Position numbers and translations under genes: made by a program. This document shows positions 8,712 to 16,700 of a DNA stretch of 42,610 nt, in pieces; position 1 is the stretch's first letter; each line of letters begins with the position of its first letter. The notes under the pieces are model-generated. The model did not search any database, was not told where the DNA came from, and worked only from the letters and a program-made list of their open reading frames with translations. The stretch is from the NCBI GenBank assembly GCA_020722505.1, contig DYKR01000003.1, forward strand, positions 8,556-51,165, in the 5' to 3' direction. This stretch comes from Caldisericum exile. Lineage in GTDB: Bacteria; Caldisericota; Caldisericia; Caldisericales; Caldisericaceae.

Positions 8712-9503
8712 TTAAAATAATTGCAGATAAAAGCTAACTAATTTACCACCCAAAAATACCGAAACAATTGCGCCTAAAGCAAGATATGGCACGAAGGGTA
8801 TCTGAGTTTTACCATCCTTTTTTTCAAAAAGCATAATAAGAATACCAACAAGAGAACCAAAAATAAAAGAAAGAATAAAAGAAACAATCGATAGTTTCAA
8901 TCCTAAAAATGCTCCTATCATTATCCCAGCGGTTAAATCCCCTTCACCCATTCCTCCTTCTTTGTAGAATAGTTTTGAGATAAGAATAATGAGAACAAAC
9001 AGAACGCCGTAAAAAATTGCTCCAAAAATTGCTTCCCTAAAGCCAATAGTAAAAAAAGAGAAGGCTAAACCAACAAAAATAGAAGGAATAACTATTGCAT
9101 CGTAGACATAACCAGTATTCAAGTCAATCATCGCAATAACAATAAGAATGCAAGCAAAGATAATATATTTCAATAAATCTAAAGAGAAGCCAAACTTTAA
9201 GAACAAAAGAGCGGTTGTAATACCTGTGATAGCCTCAATAAGTGGATAAATAATCGAAATTTTTTCATTACAGTACCTGCATCTACCCTTTAAATAGATA
9301 TAACTAAAAATTGGAATTAAATCTGAGGCTACCAATTTATGCCCACAATGCGGGCAGTGCGATGGGGGATACACTATTGATTCACCTTTTGGGAGTCTAT
9401 AGATTACAACATTTAGAAAGGAGCCTAGTGTAGCGCCTAAGGCAAAGAAAACTGCTGAGAAAAAAATTCTATAATAATCAACTATCAAAATGAGATTTCT
9501 CAT
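8712..9503 (-). CDS. pilD: Prepilin peptidase / N-methyltransferase PilD
   Basis: Polytopic membrane aspartyl protease that cleaves type IV prepilin leaders and methylates the new N-terminus; 263 aa with about eight hydrophobic segments. The cytoplasmic zinc loop has two CxxC pairs (CPHCGHK, then CRYCNEK). The catalytic aspartates are in MIDLNTGYVYD and in GGMGEGDLTAG, the GxGD signature. It heads the pilus operon, 14 bases before pilM. A TATAAT box ends six bases before the ATG with no ribosome site, so the transcript may be leaderless. No prepilin gene lies in this window. Confidence 0.93.
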   Translation of the reverse strand: MRNLILIVDYYRIFFSAVFFALGATLGSFLNVVIYRLPKGESIVYPPSHCPHCGHKLVASDLIPIFSYIYLKGRCRYCNEKISIIYPLIEAITGITTALLFLKFGFSLDLLKYIIFACILIVIAMIDLNTGYVYDAIVIPSIFVGLAFSFFTIGFREAIFGAIFYGVLFVLIILISKLFYKEGGMGEGDLTAGIMIGAFLGLKLSIVSFILSFIFGSLVGILIMLFEKKDGKTQIPFVPYLALGAIVSVFLGGKLVSFYLQLF

Positions 9504-9509
9504 AACTTA

Positions 9510-9553
9510 ATTATACAAAAAATTTTTTTGAAGCAAATAAAAATAAATATAAT
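9510..9553. promoter_or_regulatory. Divergent promoter region of pilD and the DUF1614 gene
   Basis: On the minus strand TATAAT occupies 9510-9515, six bases from the pilD ATG, with TTGCTT at 9531-9536 as a candidate -35 at a short 15-bp spacing. On the plus strand TATAAT occupies 9548-9553, about 25 bases before the next ATG, with no clear -35. An A/T-run hairpin-like stretch lies between them. Confidence 0.4.
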
Positions 9554-9577
9554 GTAAAAACACAATGGGGGTGAAAA

Positions 9578-10285
9578 ATGAAAAAAGATTATTTTTACTT
9601 TCCGCTACAATTACCTTTTATCATTATGCTTATTATCCTATTCTTGCTTCTTTATCCTTTATTTATACTCATCTTTGCTGGAGGTATCGTAGAGGCTTTT
9701 GCAAGATTAGGTTTTAGTCCAGTTGTTGGAACACTACTTTTCTTGATATCAATCTTAGGAAGTGCAATAAATATACCTCTCTTTGAAATGAAATCAAAAA
9801 ATTATGCCCTTGTAGAAAAAATTGTCTATTTCTACGGTGTTGCATACAAAATTCCCCAATATGAAGAAGAAAAAACCCTTGTTACTATAAATTTAGGTGG
9901 AGCAATCATTCCTTCTTTAATCTCTATCTATGAATTTTTTAGATTATTGACTTATAACAACATTTACCCAGCAGTTGCTTCAATAATTGGGATAATTGTT
10001 GTTTCCGTAGTTATCCACTTGTTTGCAAAACCAGTAAAAGGGGTAGGTATAGCAGTGCCATTTTTTATTCCGCCTATTATAACTGCAATAGTTGCTCTTT
10101 TACTTTCAAGACAATACGCACCTTCGATTGCATATATTTCAGGAACCATTGGGACCTTGATAGGCGCTGATTTACTCAACCTTAAAAGGATTAACGAATT
10201 AGAAGCACCAGTTGTAAGTATTGGCGGAGCAGGCACATTTGATGGTGTATTTTTAACTGGTATTATTTCTACACTTCTTGCATAA
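9578..10285 (+). CDS. DUF1614 family integral membrane protein
   Basis: 235 aa with about seven hydrophobic segments and a PQYEEEKTLVTINLGGAIIP segment between helices. The C-terminal signature with SIGGAGTFDGVFLTGI and an upstream IGADLLNL matches what I recall of DUF1614, a family of unknown function in archaea and thermophilic bacteria. The ATG is preceded by GGGGTGA and a TATAAT box. It stands alone between the divergent pilD and a separate promoter for ccdA. No reaction can be assigned; conserved Gly/Asp pairs inside membrane segments hint at a transporter or membrane protease-like fold, but that is guesswork. Confidence 0.65.
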   Translation: MKKDYFYFPLQLPFIIMLIILFLLLYPLFILIFAGGIVEAFARLGFSPVVGTLLFLISILGSAINIPLFEMKSKNYALVEKIVYFYGVAYKIPQYEEEKTLVTINLGGAIIPSLISIYEFFRLLTYNNIYPAVASIIGIIVVSVVIHLFAKPVKGVGIAVPFFIPPIITAIVALLLSRQYAPSIAYISGTIGTLIGADLLNLKRINELEAPVVSIGGAGTFDGVFLTGIISTLLA

Positions 10286-10324
10286 ACAAGGATTATTTTA
10301 ATTATTTTAGTTGGTAATTTAAAT

Positions 10325-10353
10325 TTGTCAAAATTACGTTATTCAGGTAAAAT
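10325..10353 (+). promoter_or_regulatory. Sigma70-type promoter for the ccdA-rbfA-nrnA-sppA operon
   Basis: TTGTCA at 10325-10330 and TAAAAT at 10348-10353 are separated by exactly 17 bases, a near-consensus arrangement. The expected start lies about 35 bases before the ccdA ATG (10394), leaving room for the GGAGGT ribosome site. This is the clearest promoter in the window. Confidence 0.65.
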
Positions 10354-10393
10354 ACCTTTATAACGAATCTTAAAAACTGCAATGGAGGTTAAT

Positions 10394-11323
10394 ATGGGAG
10401 TAAGTAGCGCTGAACTATTTCAAGCAACATTGGCTGGAATTGTTTCATTTATTTCTCCTTGTGTTTTGCCTTTGATACCTGCATACATTTCCTACATAAC
10501 AGGAGAAACACTCACCAACATGAAGGAAGGAAAAGTTTCTTCTACAAAACTTCTTGTAAACTCAATTGCTTTCATGCTTGGCTTTTCCGTAGTTTTTATT
10601 ATTATGGGAGCTTCTGCAACTTTTATAGGAAAGTTTCTCTCAAGAAATAAACTATTATTTGAAGCTATTGCTGGCACAATAATCATTCTGTTTGGATTGC
10701 ATACAGCAAACATAATCAATTTCAGATTTCTAAGTTATGAAAAAAAGTTAAAAGTTGATACCAAAACCCCAAGTATCTTTAAGGCTTTTATTCTCGGTTT
10801 TGCTTTTAGTTTTGGTTGGACTCCCTGTGTAGGGCCAATCTTAGGCACAATACTAATTCAAGCAAGCACACATGAAACAGTAGTCCAAGGAATAATACTC
10901 TTAGTAGCATACTCATTGGGTATGGGTATTCCCTTTATCCTCACAGCACTTGCCATAAATAAATTCTTTGAAGTATTTGCATCTCTTAGAAAGTTCTTTG
11001 GACAAATCGAAATGTTTTCAGGACTTCTCATTATAGGCGTAGGACTTGCTCTCGTTTTTCATATTGGATTACACTCTAACTACCTAATTGGCATTGTACT
11101 TGCTACAACTGGCTTTACGATACTATCAACACAAAAGATAACAATCTCAACTATTTTAGGTATTGTATCTATTTTTGCATCTATTCTAATAACTTCAGAA
11201 ATAAAATTCTTAGAAAACAGCTATTTAAACAAAACTCTTATCGCTTTTGTTATTTTTCTCATTGCAAGTATAATTTCAATGTGGAAGGTAGGCAATAAAA
11301 ATGAGCGAAGTGAGAAAACATAA
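10394..11323 (+). CDS. ccdA: CcdA-type thiol-disulfide electron carrier
   Basis: Membrane protein that passes electrons from cytoplasmic thioredoxin to extracytoplasmic thiol proteins. Two redox cysteines sit in the family motifs FISPCVLPLIPAY and GWTPCVGPILGTIL, in helices 1 and 4. It is 309 aa, longer than the usual 220-240 aa, with two or three extra membrane helices after the core six. ATG 10394 is chosen over 10382 because GGAGGT ends four bases upstream; the upstream ATG overlaps that site. It overlaps rbfA by 23 bases and no thioredoxin partner is adjacent, so its client may be the TlpA-like protein at 25220 or cytochrome maturation; neither is shown. Confidence 0.9.
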   Translation: MGVSSAELFQATLAGIVSFISPCVLPLIPAYISYITGETLTNMKEGKVSSTKLLVNSIAFMLGFSVVFIIMGASATFIGKFLSRNKLLFEAIAGTIIILFGLHTANIINFRFLSYEKKLKVDTKTPSIFKAFILGFAFSFGWTPCVGPILGTILIQASTHETVVQGIILLVAYSLGMGIPFILTALAINKFFEVFASLRKFFGQIEMFSGLLIIGVGLALVFHIGLHSNYLIGIVLATTGFTILSTQKITISTILGIVSIFASILITSEIKFLENSYLNKTLIAFVIFLIASIISMWKVGNKNERSEKT

Positions 11324-11669
11324 AGTAGAGTCAGCAATTTTAAGAGAGGTATCAAACTACATACACACTCTTGATGATCCTCTACTTAATCATATAACAA
11401 TTACTTATGTAAGTGTTTCAGATGACCTAAGGTATGCAAAAGTTTACTACACTATTTTAGGACATGAAAACGAGGAAGAAGAAATTGAAACAAGGTTGAT
11501 TAAAGTAACACGAAGTATACAAAGAGATGTTGCAAAACGCTTAAAGAATATGAAATTCGTTCCGCTTTTAACTTTCCTTTTTGACACATCAATTCAAAAG
11601 GGAAATAAAGTGCTTAAGATTCTTAACGAAGTTGAAAAGGAATTAAAAGAAAAAGGTGAAGATGAATAG
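11301..11669 (+). CDS. rbfA: Ribosome-binding factor A
   Basis: 30S maturation factor of KH-like fold needed for 16S 5'-end processing; 122 aa. Family features seen are the N-terminal KVESAILREVSNYI helix, the DPLLNHITITYVSVSDDLRYAKVYYTI strand pair (residues about 26-52) and VPLLTFLFDTSIQKGNKV near the end. GGAAGGTAGG precedes the ATG inside the ccdA 3' end. It is immediately followed by nrnA, the common rbfA-nrnA order in low-GC bacteria. Confidence 0.93.
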   Translation: MSEVRKHKVESAILREVSNYIHTLDDPLLNHITITYVSVSDDLRYAKVYYTILGHENEEEEIETRLIKVTRSIQRDVAKRLKNMKFVPLLTFLFDTSIQKGNKVLKILNEVEKELKEKGEDE

Positions 11670-12615
11670 TATCAAAAAAATTACAGAGAATTTAAAGTCA
11701 AACAATTCTTTTCTCTTAACAACACACGTAAACGCAGATGGAGATGGTATTGGGTCTATTCTTGGCTTAGGAGGATCTCTTGAACTTTTAGGGAAGAAGG
11801 TATTCTATTTTGTGCCAGAGCCAGTGCCTTTACACTTCTCATTTTTAAACAATTTTGAAAAAATTAATAAAGGCATTAAAGACTTAAACGAAGTAGATGT
11901 AATATTAGTTTTAGATGCACCAAACATTGAACGTATTGAAAGATTCAATATAAATGCAATTAAGCACAAATTGGTTATGCGTATTGATCACCACAAAGAT
12001 AAAAGCGATAATTCTGAATTCAACTATGTAAAAATAGATTATCCTTCTACAACTTGCATTGTTTGGAAAATCTTAAAATACGGTAAATTTCCAATAAATA
12101 AAGAGATATCGGATAGTCTTTACACTGGCCTTCTTACCGATACCGGATCTTTTAGGTTCAACAACACAAACAAAGTTGCTTTTTCTACTGCAAAAGAACT
12201 TGTTGAAAATGGAGCAAATCCATACCATATTGCAGGAATGGTTTACGAAATGGAGACATTAACTCACCTCAAATTACTTGGTTTATCACTAATGCGTATG
12301 GAAATAATTGAGAAATTGGGGTTTTCATACATAACACAGGAAGACATGAAAAATTTAGGTGCTTCAGATGAAGATACTGAGGGAGTTATTGATTACTTAA
12401 GAAAGGAAAAAGATTGTGAAGCTGTCCTCTTTTTAAAAGAACTTAAAGAAGGCGGCTGGAAGGGGAGTTTAAGAAGTAAAAACCATGTGGATGTAAGAAC
12501 TATTGCTGAAAAATTTGGCGGGGGTGGGCATAAAGAGGCCGCAGGCTTTAAGGCAAACTTAAGCAAAGAAGAAATTTTAAAAATAGTCTTGGGATGGTTA
12601 AAAAATGAAATTTAA
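11662..12615 (+). CDS. nrnA: DHH-DHHA1 phosphoesterase NrnA (nanoRNase / pAp phosphatase)
   Basis: Mn-dependent exonuclease that degrades 2-5 nt RNAs and hydrolyses 3'-phosphoadenosine 5'-phosphate; 317 aa. DHH motifs run in order: THVNADGDGIGS (motif I, with an ADGDG variant of the usual PDxDA), LVLDAPN, RIDHHKD (the DHH triad), DTGSFRF and C-terminal KFGGGGHKEAAGF of DHHA1. ATG 11662 follows AAAGGTGA and overlaps rbfA by eight bases; an ATG two codons upstream also exists. Overlaps sppA by 11 bases. Confidence 0.92.
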   Translation: MNSIKKITENLKSNNSFLLTTHVNADGDGIGSILGLGGSLELLGKKVFYFVPEPVPLHFSFLNNFEKINKGIKDLNEVDVILVLDAPNIERIERFNINAIKHKLVMRIDHHKDKSDNSEFNYVKIDYPSTTCIVWKILKYGKFPINKEISDSLYTGLLTDTGSFRFNNTNKVAFSTAKELVENGANPYHIAGMVYEMETLTHLKLLGLSLMRMEIIEKLGFSYITQEDMKNLGASDEDTEGVIDYLRKEKDCEAVLFLKELKEGGWKGSLRSKNHVDVRTIAEKFGGGGHKEAAGFKANLSKEEILKIVLGWLKNEI

Positions 12616-13474
12616 GAAGCTATTTTTAGATATTTTGATCTTTGCAATTTTAATAACAATCATATTAGTTGGTTTTAATTTTAAAAATATTTCTAAAAAA
12701 GAAGATAACAATATTGCAATAATTCACCTTAACGGAGTAGTTGGCGGAGTTGATCAAAACTCATTTAATAAAAACGATATTTCGAAAATCCTTAACGAAG
12801 TAAAAAGTATAAACCCCAAAGGAATTATTCTTGCGATTTCAAGCCCAGGAGGAAGTGTATACGAAAGCGACGCTATTTATGAAACACTCCTTAATTTTAA
12901 AAAAGAAAACGGATTAAAAATCTACACATCAATGGGTGAAGAATGCGCTTCTGGTGGCTATTATATTGCAATGTCTTCGGATAAAATTTTTGCGGAACCT
13001 ACTACTATCACCGGAAGTATTGGAGTTATCTTAAATATAGTTAACTACGAAGAATTACTTAATAAAATTGGTATAAACATAAAAACAATAAAAAGTGGGA
13101 AGTTTAAAGATATAGGTTCCCCTTATAGAACCATGTCAGATGAAGAAAAAAAGATATTAGAAAGCATCATTAATGAATTTTACGAAAGATTTTTAAACAT
13201 TGTTAGTGTTAATAGAAAAATACCCGTTAACGATCTAAGACCACTTGCCCAAGGACAAATTTACACGGGTAAGCAAGCACTTTCGTTAGGACTTGTTAAT
13301 GGACTTGGAAACTTATCCGATGTAATAGAAACAATGAAAAAAGACCTCAATCTAAAAGATGTGCATACTGTAGAATTTCAAGTAAAAAGAAATTTTGTTG
13401 AAATGCTATTTGGAAACATACAATTGTTTATTCAAATTGTAGAAAAACCAATTCAGTACAATTTTTCATATTAG
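12605..13474 (+). CDS. sppA: Signal peptide peptidase SppA (S49 family)
   Basis: Membrane-anchored serine protease that clears cleaved signal peptides; 289 aa, the short single-domain form typical of Gram-positive-type and thermophilic bacteria. An N-terminal membrane anchor spans about residues 5-24. The nucleophile is S116 in ECASGGYYIA, and the general-base lysine is in SGKFKDIGSPYR (K168 most likely). SSPGGSVYES before it forms the substrate cleft. The start overlaps the end of nrnA; the ribosome site (GGGATGG) is weak, so translation is probably coupled. Confidence 0.93.
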   Translation: MKFKKLFLDILIFAILITIILVGFNFKNISKKEDNNIAIIHLNGVVGGVDQNSFNKNDISKILNEVKSINPKGIILAISSPGGSVYESDAIYETLLNFKKENGLKIYTSMGEECASGGYYIAMSSDKIFAEPTTITGSIGVILNIVNYEELLNKIGINIKTIKSGKFKDIGSPYRTMSDEEKKILESIINEFYERFLNIVSVNRKIPVNDLRPLAQGQIYTGKQALSLGLVNGLGNLSDVIETMKKDLNLKDVHTVEFQVKRNFVEMLFGNIQLFIQIVEKPIQYNFSY

Positions 13475-13483
13475 GAGACGGCG

Positions 13484-14056
13484 ATGTTTGAATTCATAGT
13501 TAAAGTTATAAAAGCACCTAAAAAAACCTTTAAAGAAGAGATTCCTAATTTTACATTTGTTATGTTTCTTATTTTTGCGGGTTTAGTAAACTACCTTTAT
13601 GTGGAGAGTTTCCTTAGATTCGGATTAAAAAATTTCTTAAATTTATACAAGCAAATCATTCCAAATATTGACGATTTTATTAATACTTTCTCGATTGATC
13701 CAGTAAAACTCTTACTGTTCTCAATCATAATACCGGTGATATTTTTATTCCTCACTACAGCCATTTACGAAATGGGTGCTCAATTATTCTTTAAAAAACA
13801 AAACGGCATAAAACTAATGAAGAATTTGGCATTTGCTTCTGTCCCGATGGTTTTTGCAAGATTACTTTACTCAATATCTATGATTTTTAACGTCAATTTC
13901 TTAACTTTAATAAATTTTGTGTTTTTAATCTGGGAAGTCTTACTCTTTATCCTTGCTATTTCTGAGACATATGAAATCGATAAAACTAAAGCAGTTCTTA
14001 TTTACTTTTTACCACTAATATTAATTGTTGTTTCTTTATTCCCTCTATTTATATAA
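13484..14056 (+). CDS. Yip1-domain-like membrane protein
   Basis: 190 aa with about five hydrophobic segments. The N-terminus FEFIVKVIKAPKKTFKEE resembles the amphipathic lead-in with a conserved Pro found in Yip1 (PF04893) proteins, followed by helices and a loop (QLFFKKQNGIKLMKN) leading to FASVPMVFARLLY, also characteristic. AGGAGAC precedes the ATG. It sits nine bases after sppA and two bases before uvrD. Biological role of bacterial Yip1 proteins is unknown. Family assignment is moderate because it rests on composition and the short motifs only. Confidence 0.6.
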   Translation: MFEFIVKVIKAPKKTFKEEIPNFTFVMFLIFAGLVNYLYVESFLRFGLKNFLNLYKQIIPNIDDFINTFSIDPVKLLLFSIIIPVIFLFLTTAIYEMGAQLFFKKQNGIKLMKNLAFASVPMVFARLLYSISMIFNVNFLTLINFVFLIWEVLLFILAISETYEIDKTKAVLIYFLPLILIVVSLFPLFI

Positions 14057-14058
14057 CG

Positions 14059-16143
14059 ATGAAGGAAAATTATCTTTTAGACTTAAACGAAGCACAAAGA
14101 GAAGCAGTTTTATACATTGACGGACCACTTCTTGTTTATGCAGGTGCCGGCTCAGGAAAAACAAAGGTGATAACGTATAAAATTGCATACCTGATTGATG
14201 GGGTAGCATACCTTCCTTCACAGATCCTTGCAGTTACCTTTACAAATAAAGCAGCTCAAGAGATGAAGGAAAGGACAGAAAGACTCATTGGTAGAGATAT
14301 AAAAGACCTCTATATTGGAACATTTCACTCAATTTGTGCAAGGATCCTTAGAAAAGAAATTAAACTTTTAGGATACAGCGAAAATTTTAATATTTTAGAC
14401 GAGGAAGATTCACAAAATATTATTAAAGATATTTTAAAAGAGCTCAACATAGACACGAAGTATGTAAACCCATCCACTGTTAAAGATTACATATCAAAAG
14501 CAAAAACAAACTTAATAGATGAGAAAAATTTTTCAAAGCACTCTGGTGATTATTTTGAAGAAATAGTCGCAAAAGTTTATACAAAGTATCAAAAAACACT
14601 AAAAGAGAACAACAGTCTTGACTTTGACGATTTAATAATATTTACGATTAACATATTTAAAGAATTTAAAGAAGTCCTCTACTACTACCAAACAAAATTC
14701 AAACATATACTCGTAGATGAGTATCAAGATGTAAACAAAATGCAGTACGAATTCCTTAAACTACTTTTCTTAAAAGATAGAAAATTTACCTTAGTAGGTG
14801 ATGATGACCAGAGTATTTACTCATTTAGGGGGGCAAGTGTCGAGTTTATAGATAAAATTTACGAAGATTTTAAAGAATTAAAAACAATAAAACTTGAAAA
14901 GAACTATCGATCACCACAAGAAATCCTTGATGTTGCAAATAGACTTATTAAATTCAACAAGAGGCGAAGCGAAAAAGAATTATATTCTTCGATCAACAAA
15001 GACGATGCAGTTAATTTTTACGAAGGGTTAGATGAAATTGATGAAGCTCGATTTGTAATTAACAAGATTAAAGAGTTAAAAGAAAAAAGAAGTTATAGGG
15101 ATTTTGCCATCCTCTACAGGACAAATTTTCAATCAAGGACCTTTGAAGAATACCTCATTGGAAACGGTATTCCTTACCAAGTAATTGGTGGCCAAAAATT
15201 CTATTCAAGAGCAGAGATTAAAGATATCATTGCCTATCTTTCCCTCATTAACAATCCAGACGATAATATCAGTTTTAAACGTATTGTAAACACTCCTCAA
15301 AGACACGTAGGAGAAAAAACTTTTAGTGAAATAAACAGAGTTGCTTCAAACAAGAATATACCGCTTTTTAAAGCATTAGAAGAATACCTTAAAGAAAAAG
15401 ACTCGAAGTCATTGAAAGAATTTTTTGAATTAATAAATAATTTGCATTCTAATAAGGACACAACCCCACTTCCTGCTCTTGTTGAAGATATAATATCAAA
15501 AATAAGGTATTACGATTATTTAGAAGCAACTTATAAAGAAAACGCAGAAGAGCGAATAGAAAACATAAAGGAATTTTTAAATATGGTTGCAGGTTTTACA
15601 AAAGAAACCGAAGAAGCAACACTTACTAATTTACTTACCCAAATTTCTCTTATCACAAGTATTGATGAAGCAAAAGATGAAGATAGAGTAACCCTAATGA
15701 CACTTCATGCTGCAAAAGGCCTTGAATTCCCAGTTGTGTTTTTAGTTGGTCTTGAAGAAGGTTTACTTCCCCATTTTAGATCTCTTGATAGTTCATCGGA
15801 TATTGAGGAAGAAAGAAGGCTCTGCTACGTAGGAATAACTCGTGCTAAAGAAAAGCTATTCATAACACTTGCCGAAAGGCGGACAAAGTTTGGAAGCTTG
15901 GTTCTTACAAAACAATCGAGGTTTATATCAGAAATGCAAATTTTTATATACAATAAAGAGAACGAAACTAAAAAAGTGGTAAACATTAACAAAGGTGATA
16001 CGGTAATGCATAGAATTTGGGGGCTTGGAAAAGTAATTGATATAGTTTACGATGCAGATGTGCCTTATGCAACAATAGAATTCTTAAAAATTGGAATTAA
16101 AAACCTTGATTTAAGATACGCACCGATTGAAAGGGTAAAATGA
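14059..16143 (+). CDS. pcrA: UvrD/PcrA-type superfamily 1 DNA helicase
   Basis: ATP-dependent 3'-5' helicase in nucleotide excision and replication repair; 694 aa. Walker A is AGAGSGKT (residues 28-35), with FTNKAAQEMKER next, DEYQDVNKMQYE as Walker B, GDDDQSIYSFRGA as motif III, LEKNYRSPQ as IV, LMTLHAAKGLEFPVVF as V and CYVGITRAKE as VI. The end has a small Tudor/CarD-like fold (GDTVMHRIWGLGKVI), the RNA-polymerase-contact element of PcrA. No ribosome site is seen before the ATG, which lies two bases after the previous stop, suggesting coupling. Its stop overlaps the next start as ATGA. Confidence 0.95.
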   Translation: MKENYLLDLNEAQREAVLYIDGPLLVYAGAGSGKTKVITYKIAYLIDGVAYLPSQILAVTFTNKAAQEMKERTERLIGRDIKDLYIGTFHSICARILRKEIKLLGYSENFNILDEEDSQNIIKDILKELNIDTKYVNPSTVKDYISKAKTNLIDEKNFSKHSGDYFEEIVAKVYTKYQKTLKENNSLDFDDLIIFTINIFKEFKEVLYYYQTKFKHILVDEYQDVNKMQYEFLKLLFLKDRKFTLVGDDDQSIYSFRGASVEFIDKIYEDFKELKTIKLEKNYRSPQEILDVANRLIKFNKRRSEKELYSSINKDDAVNFYEGLDEIDEARFVINKIKELKEKRSYRDFAILYRTNFQSRTFEEYLIGNGIPYQVIGGQKFYSRAEIKDIIAYLSLINNPDDNISFKRIVNTPQRHVGEKTFSEINRVASNKNIPLFKALEEYLKEKDSKSLKEFFELINNLHSNKDTTPLPALVEDIISKIRYYDYLEATYKENAEERIENIKEFLNMVAGFTKETEEATLTNLLTQISLITSIDEAKDEDRVTLMTLHAAKGLEFPVVFLVGLEEGLLPHFRSLDSSSDIEEERRLCYVGITRAKEKLFITLAERRTKFGSLVLTKQSRFISEMQIFIYNKENETKKVVNINKGDTVMHRIWGLGKVIDIVYDADVPYATIEFLKIGIKNLDLRYAPIERVK

Positions 16144-16532
16144 GCTATAATAATTGTTTTGTTTGTGGCAAAAACAACCCAAAGGGACTTAAATTAGATA
16201 TTAAAAAAATTGGCGATATAGCAACGGCAGAGTTTACACTTGGCAACAATTACGAAGGATACCCGAATATCATTCATGGGGGCATCCTTGCCTCGATCCT
16301 CGATGATGTTATGGCAAATACCAAATTTCTTGATGGATTTATAGTTTACACTGTTGAATTAAATGTAAAATACCTCAAGCATTGTAAAGTTGGAGAACCA
16401 CTTATTGCTGTAGGCTATCCTGTTAGCATAGTTCATAACATGCTCATAACAAAAGGAGAAATAAAAGATCCGCAGGGAATTGTAAGAGTAGAAGGCAATG
16501 GAAAATACTTCATTAAGGGGGTGTTCAAATAA
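16140..16532 (+). CDS. PaaI-type hotdog-fold thioesterase
   Basis: 130-aa single-domain acyl-CoA thioesterase-like protein. The N-terminus NCFVCGKNNPKGL is typical of a subgroup of PaaI-like proteins, and the hotdog helix motif IHGGILASILDDVMA (about residues 45-60) carries the HGG and Asp that hold the thioester. Substrate unknown. ATGA overlap with the helicase gene upstream and a one-base overlap (TAATG) with the small gene downstream show one transcript. Confidence 0.8.
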   Translation: MSYNNCFVCGKNNPKGLKLDIKKIGDIATAEFTLGNNYEGYPNIIHGGILASILDDVMANTKFLDGFIVYTVELNVKYLKHCKVGEPLIAVGYPVSIVHNMLITKGEIKDPQGIVRVEGNGKYFIKGVFK

Positions 16533-16699
16533 TGAAGACATTTTTTGTTGTTGTTATCATTATATGGATCCTTTCGGGAATAATTACAAATATTCTTCTA
16601 AGAAAAGAAAAATTACCACCTCTTTTTAGAGTGCTACTTTTTCTTGAGGGTTTTATAGGTTTATTATTCTATTTGATGTTCAAAGGAGCAGGAAACTAA
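16532..16699 (+). CDS. 55-aa two-helix membrane protein
   Basis: A short frame of 55 codons not included in typical ORF length cut-offs. Translation starts MKTFFVVVIIIWILSG and has two hydrophobic segments (about residues 3-20 and 34-50) joined by a basic loop with RKEKLPPLF. GGGGGTG lies about nine bases before the ATG, the start overlaps the thioesterase stop as TAATG, and the stop is one base before the PBP1A ATG, so spacing fits a real gene exactly. The family is not recognised. Possible roles near a penicillin-binding protein are only positional. Confidence 0.65.
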   Translation: MKTFFVVVIIIWILSGIITNILLRKEKLPPLFRVLLFLEGFIGLLFYLMFKGAGN

Positions 16700-16700
16700 T

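Noticed and set aside
9964-10236. 90-codon minus-strand ORF inside the DUF1614 gene
   Set aside because: Antisense shadow of a membrane protein gene with a good start and ribosome site.
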